Below are positions 1-10,664 of a stretch of DNA of 64,000 nt, in pieces. The translations under genes were made by a program, and so were the position numbers. Numbering within the stretch: the stretch's first letter is position 1; the number at the start of each line of letters is the position of its first letter. The notes under the pieces are model-generated. The model saw only the letters and a list, made by a program, of their open reading frames with translations. It did no database searches and was not told where the DNA came from. The DNA is from Lactuca virosa (Eukaryota > Streptophyta > Magnoliopsida > Asterales > Asteraceae), in assembly GCA_928212115.1 (NCBI GenBank), contig CAKMRJ010005745.1, positions 96,032,586-96,096,585 of the forward strand, given 5' to 3'.

Positions 1-1053
1 TGTTAACGGTTTTAGAGAAGAAATGGAAGAAGTTGATGAGATTCTCGGCCCTAGCAAACTTCTTGAAGAGACCTTCGAATTTGAAGAGTTCTAGGGAGTA
101 TGATCAAGAATTTAAGGTGGTAAGAAGAGTGATTAAGTGTAGAAAGAAAGTATGTTTGCAAGATCTTACCACTAGTATGTGACTTGAAGTCCTTCTTGAA
201 ATGCCCTAGATCTCGAAAATTTGGAAGGAAAGAAGAAGATGTTCTTGAGAGAGTTTGAAGAGAAATTTTCAAGTGAGATGTGTGTGTGTTTGTGTACTCC
301 GCCGAGGATAAGAAAAAAGAGAGGGAAGAGAAGGCTTGAAGTGACAGTTGCTTGGAGATATGAGAATGGTGCATTGATATACCACATACAATTTTGAGGT
401 GTCACCCCCCCTTAATCACCCAATAATCTCATTTCTCCCTTTCTTTTTTTTTATCTTGGGCCGAAATCTTGCGCTAGGAGGAAGGAAATAAATTAATTTG
501 GCCCACTTCTTATCTTGGTTCGAAATTATGAGGTCCATAAAGAAGTTTCCGGCCCATTGGGTCCTTAGGGTGGTTCACGGCCCAATTAGCATAAAAGAAT
601 GGATTCATGGCCCATTAGAGCTAATTATATTTGTTATGGCCCAACAAGGCCAATTAAAGATAAACTAATTCATTTTAGATCCATTATGGCCCAAAATGTT
701 AAGTTTCATGAAAGTGGGTCCAATTAGAGCCCATTTAAGAGTTTTAAGCCCAAAATAGTCAAATTGGAAGCTTATGGTCCATTAGGCCCAATAAGGAAAT
801 CCTAGTCCATATTGGACTTAAACCGGGATTTTTAGGGTTTCCAATCTTTTGTTGACCATTTGAAGTGTTTGTATAGAGTGTTTGATCGAATTTTGTTGTC
901 ATGGAATAAACATCTTGCATGCTTTCAAGTTTTAGTTACAAATGTTATCATTGTTAATGTTTACAAAAGCCTTAGAATTCCTAGTTGTGACACCTTTTTC
1001 ATAACACAATTTCTATATAAATAAAATTCTAAAAATCTTCACCTTATATATTA
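1..1053. other. Non-coding, no gene seen; GGCCCA-rich tract
   Basis: No convincing protein. Open frames on the minus strand over 51-405 resemble no family I know. From about 500 to 810 the word GGCCCA or its complement TGGGCC recurs roughly a dozen times. The same style of repeat is in the right LTR of gypsy C (about 53140-53480), so this may be a remnant of a related LTR. An 8-bp inverted pair, GGTGTCAC near 398 and GTGACACC near 987, lacks a target duplication and is not used to define an element. Confidence 0.5.
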
Positions 1054-1535
1054 GGCCATCTCCAATGAGAGTTTAATGGGGAGTTTAATTTCATTAAACT
1101 CAACATCTCCATTGTGGGAAAATGACTAGGATTTAACAGAATGGAGAGTTCAATCCCCATTGAACTCTATACTCTCTCTCCTCACATACACAAACACCAC
1201 ACAACACACACACACACACATATATATAGATAATATATATAAATATAATATAGATATATATATATATATATATTAAAATTATTTTTTATTTCAAATTTTT
1301 AATTTTTAATTTTTAATTTTTAAGTAATGTTAATTTTAATTTTAATTTTAGTTTTTAATTTTTAATTTCATGCTAATTAATTTTTTTTTAAATAATAACA
1401 AATAAAAAGAAAATGATAAATGATATGGCAATCCATTAAATTGTATAGAGTTTAATGGGTAAAGTTGTATAATGAGTGAAATGTATATGCGTTAATCCAT
1501 TAAACTCATATGAGTTCAATACATTGGAGATGACC
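1054..1535. mobile_element. Tourist-like MITE (PIF/Harbinger type)
   Basis: The element starts GGCCATCTCCAATG and ends CATTGGAGATGACC, so its termini are inverted repeats with one mismatch. It is flanked by TTA at 1051-1053 and 1536-1538, the 3-bp target duplication of PIF/Harbinger elements. Inside the ends a second inverted pair, based on GTTTAATGG and CCATTAAACTC, extends the hairpin. The 482-bp interior is AT-rich, with a (CA)n/(TA)n microsatellite near 1200-1272 and no coding capacity. It would need a transposase from elsewhere. The superfamily call rests on TSD length and TIR start. Confidence 0.85.
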
Positions 1536-1538
1536 TTA

Positions 1539-2422
1539 ATATTTATTAATTCAGATAAATACTTGGTTGTTTGTCCTCATTCGTTGTAAATTTTAACCAT
1601 TCAACCAATCATGAAGTAATTAAAATATTAAAAAAAAGCAATAGTTAGGCAAGACATTGAAATGAGAATAAATTCATAACCTCTAGCATAACTACAACTC
1701 AGAAAATTTCATATTATAGGTTTTATATCCATTTATAATTACTTTATGCCTATAAAAAATATATTTACCATCTCTTTTCCATTTATGAACGTCAACTTTG
1801 ATAAATAATTGGGCTCTTAAATTGTTCGGATTATCCAAAACTTGAATTAAGATCCTGTATTTTGGCCAATTTAAACTACAAAAAACTCCAACTAATTGTC
1901 AATACATGTGAATATGTTCATCAATTCGCAAAAGACAAGTTATCAAGATCTAATGAAAGAGACAAACAATCTAGTGAAATAAGATGGAATAATAAAGAAA
2001 TTAACAAAAAAGTTAACTCATTTCTTTCATAATTCCAGAAGATCCTTATTCATTGGAAACTGGGAAATGGTAATCTGATCTTACAAGAATTCTTACAAAC
2101 AACTACATGACTTAGAGCATACCCCTAAAAAAAGAACCAACATTTGATCTTAGAAACAACTACATGACTTGCTTTATGAAGAAAGACAATGGCCTAAAAA
2201 AAGATGAAGACATCAGGATTTGGATATCATTCTCCTACATATCTAAATAAAAAGGCAACACATATTAATAAAAAAAACTTAAATAAAATACTTTGATTAT
2301 ATGTCTAAATCATTACTCCTAATCATAAATGCATTTGGGGCCACTCTTTGCCTCAAATATGAAGGAAACCTAAACAAAAACATTTTATTTTTGAAGCAAA
2401 CCTTAATCTATCAAACACCCAC
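1539..2422. other. Intergenic, nothing recognised
   Basis: AT-rich sequence with no open frame of note, no terminal repeat pair and no coding similarity I can see on either strand. Confidence 0.5.
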
Positions 2423-2934
2423 TATAACACCAGTTTTGTAGATCGGATCAGTGTAGGATAACAAGGAGTCAAAAGGCATGATTTTTGGGAAAAATCATGT
2501 GTCATAATGTGACAATGGGGTGGTCACGACGTGACGATCGAAATCAATAACACGTGCATTTGATGAGTGCCACAATGTGGCGGTAGTATGGCCATGACAT
2601 GGCATCTGTTCTGGCCCAAGCCCATGATCTTTTAGGATTTCCTTCGTATTTAAACCCCATTAACTTGAATCTAGGGTTCCCTATGAGCCTCCATCACTCT
2701 CAAACCCAAGAAAAGACTAACCCTAAATCCTCTTGGTGGTTCTTGTCTCATTTTGGTGTTTTTGGTAGCTTTAAGAAGAAGAAGAAGAAGAAGAAGTAAT
2801 GTCTGGTGTGCTGATCCGACAAGGAAGCCTCATCATCAACCTCTTATGCATTATCTAGAATCTTGTAAGTGTTCAAGATCCAAGGTTTTTGTTCCAAGCT
2901 TCTAGATCTAGGATTCTCGTTCCATTTCTTCAAG
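2423..2934 (+). repeat. Probable LTR/leader remnant of gypsy G
   Basis: It begins TATAACACCAG, close to the TGTAACA start of other gypsy LTRs here. The palindromic word GGTCACGACGTGAC (about 2522-2535) is the same word that fills the gypsy A LTRs. A TATA-like TATTTAAACCCC sits near 2648, and a (GAA)n run lies at about 2773-2797. The LTR 3' boundary and primer site are not visible, so the extent is approximate. An open frame at 2599-2799 crosses the TATA-like site and the GAA run and is not a gene. Confidence 0.5.
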
Positions 2935-3960
2935 ATTGTGGAGGGGATCATGAAGTTGGTGGATGAGCGGCTTGGCACGTTTCATGAAGAGATTATGGTT
3001 GGTCAGATTGGGGCGCAAACTCTCTCTTTTCGGGAGTTCAATGCTTGCAGAGCCATAGAGTTCTTTGAGAAGAAGGACCCTATTGCTAGTAGGTGGTGAA
3101 TTAATGACATGTAGAATGCTCAACAAGCTAGTTTTTGCCATGAGAAGTCGAAGGTGGGATTTACATATTTCCTTATGAGGAATAGAGCCCACGACTGGTG
3201 GAAGGAGGTTGGTTACTCCTTGCAAGAAGAGGATGTGGTGGCTATGCTGAGGACATATTTCGTTTCGAGATTCAAGGAAAAATTTGCACCATCCACTGAA
3301 GTGCAACAGTTGGCATAGGAGTTTTAGGTGCTTCATCGGATAACGAAGACCGTGGCGAAGATCACCATGAAGTTCAGGGAGAGGAATTTATTGGTTCCAT
3401 AGTACACTACAGATGAGGATATAAAGAAGGCGAAGTAGCATTATATGTTGCAGGATGATATTCGGGAGTTTGTGAGCCTGTCGAGCTATATGACCTTGGA
3501 TGATATGATTGCTAGAGTCCGAGAGTGGGAAATTAAGATGAAGCTTCGGACGAGGCATGAGTTAGAGCAGGTTTAGAATGGAGTGAGGCAGGCGAAGAGG
3601 CCCAAGTCACAAGATTCGTGATAGGGAGGCCATCAGGGTTGGGGCCATTGTGCCAAGTGTGGGAGGACTCTCAAGGGGAGTTGTCGTGAGAAAGGAAGGG
3701 GTTGCTTTAGTTGCGGTCAAGCCAGTCATGTTAGTTGGGATTTTCCTTAGGGTTCGAGTCAGATTTGTTTTCACTAAAATTAGGTGGGCCACAAGAAGGC
3801 TAATTGTCCAAGATTGATGAGTGGAGTGGTGAGTGCACCTACTCCAGCTACTCTAAGGGTTACTAATGGCCGCAAGGGTAGGGCGAAGGCTCTAATGGTG
3901 AGGAGCCAATCATTTTAGTTGCAGGTCGGGGATACCTGAGTTCCATTAGATGTTGTTACA
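2920..3960 (+). pseudogene. Ty3/gypsy gag, degenerate (gypsy G)
   Basis: Read in one main frame, this gives a retrotransposon gag with in-frame stops. Near 3020-3100 is FREFNACRAIEFFEKKDPIA, matching the family pattern of F.ACxPPEFxGKKDPIA. Further on are RNRAHDWWKEV (about 3180-3210), FKEKFAPSTEVQQLA (about 3270-3317) and DDMIARVREWEIKMK near 3500. A zinc knuckle, CFSCGQASHVSWDF (about 3700-3745), has lost its last cysteine. A second partial knuckle, GHKKANC, follows near 3785-3810. Stops at about 3100, 3115, 3317 and 3326 show it is dead. Gag would package element RNA in cytoplasmic particles. No protease or RT follows in recognisable form. Confidence 0.8.
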
Positions 3961-4845
3961 GGTATGTATTGTATTTGCTTCTTTCATGATCTTATTATTT
4001 ATGCTTATGATCATGTGATTGTGTGTGTAAGATGTTATGTTTGGTATGGTTAAGTCTCCACCGAAGGATCGTAGTTCTTTATGATTGTCTAGTTCTTATA
4101 TTTCAAAGAGTTGTCATATGCCATTTTGCATACTAAGAGTCATGCCTAGAGGGTATTTGGATGAGACAGTTTTAGGCTTCGACGTGGCAGACGTCGTCCA
4201 ACGACAGAGTAAGCCTTAGGCGGAGGAAGACTCAGTGTTCTTCTTAAAGGATCATCAGCCATATTGATTTTGATGGTTTCAGCACAATGGGTATGAGGAA
4301 GTTACAATAAAAGTTTACTAATTTTTGAAGATCAAGATAGTTGAGATCTTTCATGGTTGAGAGGATTTAGGGATTGGTCAGAACGCGGGTGTAGGGTGAG
4401 TTGCTGTCAGATTGATGCTTTCAGGGTTGTGTGTGTGGTCCTCGCGTCAGAAGCTTCTAGGAAAGGATATCGTTTTATCCGTTTGTTCCTTTTTTGGTAC
4501 AATAAAATAGAGTTAAGAGGTGTATGTGTGTTTCTCCGGTTGGAGGACGGTTGACGGGATTGATTAGGTCTTTGAAGTGGTTGCTATCGTTAGTAGGGTA
4601 AGAGCTATTGTTGATCTATCAACTTTAGGGTGTGGTTGATGCATGTTCGCTTGGGTGTTGCCCAGTAGGAAGTGAGTTATTGGATTGGTTATCTATTTGT
4701 TCCGATAGTAGGTTTATTCATTTTTTGTCATCAGTTGAGGTTGTTTAAGGATTTCGAATTGTATCAGGGGAAGGTGCTTTGGATGTGACAATCTTTCATC
4801 AAGATCAGCAAAGTGTTTGACCTGGTTTTGGGGTGGGTATACCCT
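3961..4845 (+). other. Unresolved remainder of gypsy G
   Basis: The sequence continues from the gag remnant with no recognisable protease, RT, RNase H or integrase. The small open frame at 4357-4554 shows no family resemblance. I read this as badly decayed or rearranged pol or spacer. Confidence 0.4.
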
Positions 4846-4941
4846 GGATTGTTTGGTCTTGGAATCTTAGTTCTTGTAAGATTAGGATGATAGTGGTAGA
4901 GTAGTGAGGTTGGGAGATGGTTCGGAAATCCAATGGTTATG
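4846..4941 (+). repeat. Left copy of ~95-bp host duplication flanking copia A
   Basis: Sequence starting CTGGATTGTTTGGTCTTGG and ending CAATGGTTATG recurs at about 10674-10770 with a few substitutions. The right copy begins within a few bases of the end of the copia A 3' LTR. The left copy runs directly into copia gag, with shared TATG(A/G)GG at the join. The copies are direct, so this is not an ordinary 5-bp target duplication. Confidence 0.8.
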
Positions 4942-5640
4942 AGGGAGAGGAATATGTCCTCGAAAAGCCTCTTGTCGAATTTGATCATTCCACCGCTACT
5001 CCTGAGGAAATTACCTGATACAACAAACACTTTGATGACGGCACAAAGGTTGCTTGCATCATGAGGGCCACTATGGCACTTGAACTGGTCAAGTTCTATG
5101 ATGAATATTGGCCATATGAGATGGCTCTCGACCTTGATGGAAAGTTCCACAAGAAGACGAGACAAGAGCGTTTCGAAGTGGTCAAAGCTTTCACAGCATG
5201 CAAGCTCAACGAAGGAGAATCTGTTTTACATACGCTCAATGTGTCGTTTGATGATGAGTTGGCCATTGACATGGTCCTTAACTCTTTACCTCCTTGTTAT
5301 GATCACTTGATTCTTATTTATCATTTGAACAATACCGAGACGACATTGACTGAGCTCCATAATTTGTTACAAACTACTGAATCGGGGATAAAGAAAAATC
5401 ATGCCTCTACTGCAACAAATACTCCTATCCTGGCCATTAGATCTGGCCAAGGGAAAAAGAGAAAGGCTCCTTCCCAATCCGACAGGAGAGGGAAGGCCCA
5501 TGCTGGAGGGTCTAGCAGTGGGTCAAATTCGAAGCCCAACATTGATGTGCCTGCGGTCAGTGATTCAAAGGAGGCCACTTGCTTCCGTTGTGGAGAAAAG
5601 GGTCATTAAAGAAGAAGCTTCCGTAAGTACCTGCATGACT
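4942..5640 (+). pseudogene. copia A gag fragment
   Basis: The open part is 5061-5609 (182 aa), but homology starts at about 4942 with EYVLEK...EFDHSTATPEEIT. The central gag motif includes YDEYWPYEMALDLDGKFHKK, RFEVVKAF and ELAIDMVLNSLPPCYDHLIL, shared with copia M and copia B. The zinc knuckle CFRCGEKGH (about 5582-5608) is followed at once by a stop where W is expected, so the knuckle is incomplete. A short deletion follows GESV, removing the piece that in relatives reads SHVQRMQRYIERL. The N-terminal ~60 residues are lost with the truncation. Confidence 0.85.
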
Positions 5641-5935
5641 TGAAGGATGGCAAGATCAATGAGTCCTCTTCGGGTATTTACAATATTCAAAATTAATAAC
5701 ACACAACTTTCTAATTCTTGGGTCTTTAACATAGGATGTGGTTTCCACATTTGTTCAGATTTGCAGGGACTAAGTGAAAATGAGGAGGTGGAGCATGGGA
5801 AGCTCAATATACTCATGGGGAATATGCGATCTTCATCTGTTACCAAGATTGAAACATATGGGCTTTTTCTTAGTAGTAGTGTTAGGGTTAATTTGATTAA
5901 TTGATGTTATTCGTCAAATATGATTCAAAAAATTA
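5641..5935 (+). pseudogene. copia A aspartic protease, active site lost
   Basis: The segment SWVFNIGCGFHICSDLQG (about 5716-5770) aligns with SWVLDTGCGFHICSDLQG in copia M. The catalytic D-T-G has become N-I-G, so the protease cannot work as written. Downstream, HGKLNILMGNMRSSSVTKIE matches relatives. The frame stops at 5904. In an active element this domain would release mature proteins from the polyprotein. Confidence 0.85.
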
Positions 5936-6960
5936 TTTAATTTCATGCACTGTTTAGACAAGGTTTTAGATATTCATTTAATAATGAAGTTTGTTCTATT
6001 TCTGCTTATCATAATGGTGTTTTTATGTTTGAAGCTTTACTTTGTAATTGTTTGTATGAAACTATGACTTGTTTTGATAACCTAGGCAATAGTGTGTTTC
6101 ATATTGATTCATCTAATGGTGTAGACAAAGCATGTTTTTGCATTATCCTCTTGGGCACATAAACAAAAAACGCATCGCTCAATTCTAAAAGGATAGAGTG
6201 TTGGAATCATTTGATCTTAGGACAGATGATGAATGCCAATCTTGTCTCTTGGGCAAGACGACAAAATCACCTTTCACTGGAACACATGAAAGATGTGAAT
6301 GATTGTTGGACATAATCCATACTGAAGTGCGTGACCCATTTACATCCACCACAAAAGATACTAATCGATACTAGATGACATTTACAGATTATTATAGTAG
6401 ATATGGTTATATCTACTTAATCAAACATAAATAAGAAACCTTTTAAAAGTTCAAAGCGTTTAAGCACGAGGTCGAGACCCAATTAGGCAGGAAGATAAAG
6501 ATGCTCAGATCTGACAGAGGTGGTGAGTATATTAGTATCGAGTTCGATGACTATCTTAACGAATGTGAAATTGTTTCACAATTGACTCCTTCCAGAACAC
6601 CACAACTTAATGGCGTGGCTAAGAGGCGTAATCGAACCTTACTAGACATGGTTCGTTCCATGATGATTCGAGCTTCTTTTCCTATTCATTTATGGGGATA
6701 TGCCTTAGAGACAACCACCCATATCGTGAATCTTGTTCCAACAAAGAAGGTTTCCAAAACATCTCATGAGTTGTAGATAGGTAAAACTCCCTCGCTTACA
6801 TATATCAAGGTATAGGGTTGTGAAGCACTCGCAAGACAAGAGACACATGAAAAACTTGAACCCAGAGCTAAAAAGTGTCATTTCATTGGCTACCTACAGA
6901 AGTCCATTAGATACTTGTTCTACAAACCTATTAAGAACGTGGCCTTCGTAGCTCGAAGAG
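5936..6960 (+). pseudogene. copia A GAG-pre-integrase and integrase, catalytic Glu lost
   Basis: Recognisable pieces across shifted frames include the pre-integrase zinc region (GHINKKRI-like, about 6150-6180) and SCLLGK (about 6240-6260). The integrase core lies in the open frame 6501-6776: LRSDRGGEYISIEFDDYL, then LTPSRTPQLNGVAKRRNRT. The DDE glutamate that relatives show as NGVAERRNR is lysine here (about 6620). Stops occur near 6300 and 6374. The domain ends at VAFVARRGVF just before the GA tract. Two independent catalytic losses, in protease and integrase, make this a long-dead copy. Confidence 0.85.
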
Positions 6961-6967
6961 GAGTCTT

Positions 6968-6968
<1 letters not shown>

Positions 6969-7027
<59 letters not shown>

Positions 7028-7205
7028 AGAGAAGAGAGAGAGAGAAGAGAGGATAGAGAGAGAGAAGAGAGATAGAGATAGAGAGAGAGAGAGAGGAGAG
7101 CGATAGAGAGAGACGATAGAGCTATTCGAGATCTCTCGAGCAGAGATCTTGAGATCGATAGAGAGAGCGAACGCTCTAGAGAAAGAAAGAAGAGAGAGAG
7201 ATGGT
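6969..7205. repeat. (GA)n expansion inside copia A pol
   Basis: Almost uninterrupted GA dinucleotides to about 7118, then a degenerate GA-rich tail. In copia B the same place, right after VARRGVF, has only about five GA units (about 58555-58570), and copia M has a short GAAAGAGAG. The seed is therefore coding sequence for alternating Arg and Glu that expanded in this copy. The 63-aa open frame at 6915-7106 is this repeat read through. Confidence 0.9.
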
Positions 7206-8430
7206 GGAAGTGCTATTGATCTTGAAGAAATTCAAGAATCATCCAATGAAGGAACCTCAAACAGCCCTAACAATCAACATGAGGAATAGGCTCTAGTTGA
7301 GCCAGTTTTCATTACCTATTCGTCGTTCCAGTAGGGTTAGCATACCAACTGAGTTTTATGGTTTCCATATTACTTCAGATGGTGACATGTTTTTCAGTGA
7401 TCATACACTGGTAAATGTGGATGAACCTGTTAACTACAAGGAAACTATGGAAGACCCTAAGGCTGCTAAATAAAAGGAGGCAATAGACAGTGAGATTTAG
7501 TCCATGTATAATAACCAAGTATGGAACTTGGTTGATCATGTACCTGGTTGAAAGACAGTCGGGTGCAAATGGATCGTCAAAAAGAAGACCGACATGGATG
7601 GGAATGTAAACACCAATAAAGCTAGGCTGGTTACAAATGGATTTACTCAAATCCAATGGATTTACTGCGATGAGACCTTTTCACCAATAGCTAAGATAAA
7701 GTCTATCAGGCTTATGCTTGCTATAGTTGCATTTCATGATTATGAAATTTGGCAGATGGATGATAGAACCACTTTCCTTAATGGGAAACTATCTGAGGAC
7801 GTCTACATGAGTCTTCTAGAGAGTTTTGTACATGCCAAGTTTCTTAATAGGGTGTGGAAGTTTGAGAAATCCATTTATGGATTAAAATAAGCATCTCGCA
7901 GTTAGAATCTTTGCTTCCATGAGAAATTCAAAGAGTTTTGGTTCTCTAGAAGTGAAGATGAGTCCTGTGTATACGTCAAAGCCAATAGGAGTATAGTGAC
8001 TTTCCTACTCTTGTATGTTGATGACATACTCCTTATAGGAAACAACATTCCAACCTTGCAAGATGTTAAGTCTTGGCTTGGGAAGTGTTTTCTTATGAAG
8101 GATCTAGGGGAAAAGTCCTATATTCTAGGAGTAAGGATTCATAAGGATAGAAATAATCATCTTATTGGTCTTAGACATAGTACTTATTTAGATAAAACAC
8201 TAAAGCGTTTCAGTATGGAGAATTCAAAGAAAGGGGAATTGGCTATTCATAGTACTATCAAGTTGAGTAAGACTCAAAGTCCAAGTACTGATAAAGAGAT
8301 ATCTGACATGAGTCGAATCCTATATGCTTTAGCTGTAGGATCGATCATGTATGCAATGATCTATACTCGCCCTGATGAGCATGGTTTGTCGATTTTAGGG
8401 AAATCCTAGCAGAGCCCATTAGATTCAGGT
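7206..8430 (+). pseudogene. copia A reverse transcriptase
   Basis: Family motifs are spread over frames 7594-7890 and 7996-8409: KARLVTNGFTQI, DETFSPIAKIKSIRLMLAI, AFHDYEIWQMD, TFLNGKLSEDVYMS and SIYGLK. The catalytic LLYVDDILLIGNN is intact at about 8005-8045. Stops fall after SIYGLK (about 7888) and at several sites at 7290-7560. The connection region reads KSWLGKCFLMKDLGEKSYILG. The domain would copy element RNA into DNA in a particle. Confidence 0.9.
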
Positions 8431-8890
8431 GAAGAATATTCTTAAGTGTCCGCGAAGAACGAAATACATGTTCCTAGTTCTTGGCGAAAGTGACTCATTA
8501 AGAGTAAGTGATTACTTGGAAAACTTCCAAACAAGACATAGTGTTTGATTCCACATGTGAGTCTGAGTACATTGTAGTGTGTGAAACGCCGAAGGAATCG
8601 CCTTGGCTGAAGAACTTTATCAGAGATCTCGGAGTCGTTCCAACTATTCAGGAACACATGGAACCGTTCTGTGATAATAAAGGCGTGGTTTCTTTGACAA
8701 AAGAACTAAAGGATCATGGTAGATCCAAGCATATCAACAGAAAGTACCATTGTATTCGACATTAGGTAGAACAAGGACACGTTCTGGTTAAGAGAGTATC
8801 ATCAGAAGATAATGCTGCAGATCCTTTCACAAAGGCTCTGAGTAGAGTCAAACACTACCAGCATGCTAGGAGCATACGCCTAAGAGACAA
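8431..8890 (+). pseudogene. copia A RNase H, truncated
   Basis: Between YTRPDEHGLS (about 8365-8393) and VTWKTSKQDIVFDSTCESEY (about 8507-8570) much of the N-terminal RNase H is deleted relative to copia B. The rest includes GVVPTIQEHMEPFCDNKGVV and KHINRKYH (8508-8765). The C-terminal tail, with PFTKAL, runs to about 8890. RNase H would remove the RNA strand during cDNA synthesis. Confidence 0.85.
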
Positions 8891-9788
8891 TATTAGTTTT
8901 AGTAGTTAGATGATATGTTTGAAACTTGTAACAAAATAAATGTAATTGATTTGGTGAATGAATAATAGAGAATCATTTATGAGTATCATACTTCCTTATT
9001 CAATAATAGAGAATCATTTATGAGTATCATACTTCCTTATCTAATTACTTATTCTTGTGTTTCTTTTTGGATGCTTACACTTCCTAAGTAATTTGTATTA
9101 TTCAAACTTCCATGGTCGTTCATACTTTTGGAAGTAAGTAGTGAATTAAGATTTTCATGAATTGATTGTAGATTGTCAATTGAGGTTTAGACATTGCAAT
9201 TTGAATTGCTATAATATTCATGAGTACTGTGAAAATAAGGATTTTAAATATTGGATAAACCCACTCTTAGAGATTACTTCATGGGTCTTGTCATGAGTAA
9301 TTCTAAGATGATAACATCTACTATTCTTAAAGCAGAGATATGTAGTTCATAGTTTACAAATCAGTTATGCATTGGTTGACTTAAATGCATTTCGTAACTA
9401 AAAGTTATAAAGGGTTATTCATTGTGTGATTTGATATGTAAATTGTATGAATACATAGTCGAAGCAATTCGTTCCTTTTTCCCTAACTCGAAAAGAGATA
9501 TCAGTGGGGCCCTCGATGAGTTGGTGTTGACTATATAGTGTTGGGCCTAACCAGGGCTAATTGATGTGTTCCATTTGAAACCCAATTAAGTCTTTACAAA
9601 TCAGGAAATCGGGAAACAAAATTTTGGATAATGAGATTTATTCTGATCCATGTCTCGTGTCCAAACGATATCTCGAAGAACGAAAGAATAGTTGATCACT
9701 TATCTTATAGAGTTTGGAAAGTAATTTTGTTGTTTATTTCAAGGTCTGTACTTGCAATTGTAGTTACAGACGTATCCAAGTAGGAGAC
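8891..9788 (+). other. copia A conserved 3' non-coding region with polypurine tract
   Basis: There is no coding frame. Motifs shared with the same interval of copia B and copia M include GATATC followed closely by GGGCCC and CTCGATGA (about 9496-9520), ATTGATGTGTTC (about 9560) and ATCGGGAAACA (about 9608). A 41-bp direct tandem duplication lies at 8961-9041. The polypurine tract AAGTAGGAGAC ends at 9788, directly before the LTR. Confidence 0.75.
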
Positions 9789-10664
9789 TGTTGGATTAAG
9801 GTGTCTAAACAAATAAATAAATTGGTAAATTATTGAAATAGAAGCAAAGTCCTTTTTGGGTTTCCCTCAAAACTAGTATTTGAATAAGATGACCTTTGGA
9901 GGAAGATGCTGATTTGTTAATTCATTATATGATTAATAAATTAATTAGCAATTGAAATAAATGATTTATTAATATATTATATGATTAATATATTAATTGG
10001 AAATAGTAATAATTAATTTGGAATTAATCAGAAACTAATTAGAGTTAATTTTGGGATTAATTGAATTAATTAAAAGTGTACGGACTTGGGTTTTTATTGT
10101 TTAAAAGTTGAACAAAGGAAGGCTTCCAAAACCTTCTCCATAGGGACGGTTTTGGAAGTGCCGTAGATAGGGTTTCTAGAAGCTTCCTAATGATAAGGAT
10201 ACTAGATAATTATCTTGAATCTGAAATATTATTATTTAATTCGAGATTAGGGTTTCTAGGGTTATCCTACAGCCTATAAATAGGACCCATTGGGATCCCA
10301 TTTTCGTCCACCATATACACTTCCACAAGAGCCAAAATTTTGCTCAAGCCTTCTCTGTCCTCAAGTTTTCTTGCTACTAGGGTTTTGGGTACAAGCCATT
10401 AGAGGTACCATACCTTTGGTGCTAGCTCTTCCAAGGTCTTGAAGAAGGATTCTACATTGAATATTTAAATTAATAAACAAAAGGTATGTAACCCTAATTT
10501 GATATGAATTGAAATTTCATAGCCTCTCTCTTAGGGTGTCTTTATATTCATGGTTAGTCGCTCTCAATAGAGAAAACATAGATCCTTTCTAGATTGCATG
10601 GGAACTTAATGGTTTAAGTGTTTTTCCGCTACATGTTATTTTTTATAACCTAGAAAACCCACCA
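9789..10664 (+). repeat. 3' LTR of copia A
   Basis: It starts TGTTGGATTAAGGTGTCTAA after the polypurine tract and ends AAAACCCACCA. Both ends resemble the copia M LTR, which starts TGTTGGATTAGG and ends AAACCCATCA. A TATA-like TATAAATAG lies at 10275-10283. The 876-bp length is close to the ~862 bp of copia M. The matching 5' LTR is absent. Confidence 0.9.

Larger units (their letters stand above)
4942..10664 (+). mobile_element. 5'-truncated Ty1/copia element (copia A)
   Basis: Order is gag, protease, integrase, RT, RNase H, a ~900-bp non-coding region, a polypurine tract (about 9778-9788) and a 3' LTR (9789-10664). Integrase before RT defines Ty1/copia. The 5' LTR, primer site, leader and gag start are missing: the element opens inside gag at EYVLEK. 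Stops and frameshifts occur throughout and a long (GA)n expansion sits between integrase and RT. It is inserted in gypsy G in the same orientation. Confidence 0.9.

Noticed and set aside
398..994. Element bounded by GGTGTCAC and GTGACACC
   Set aside because: Eight matching bases only, no target duplication and no further inverted similarity.
6915..7106. 63-codon frame rich in Arg and Glu
   Set aside because: It is the (GA)n tract of copia A read through.
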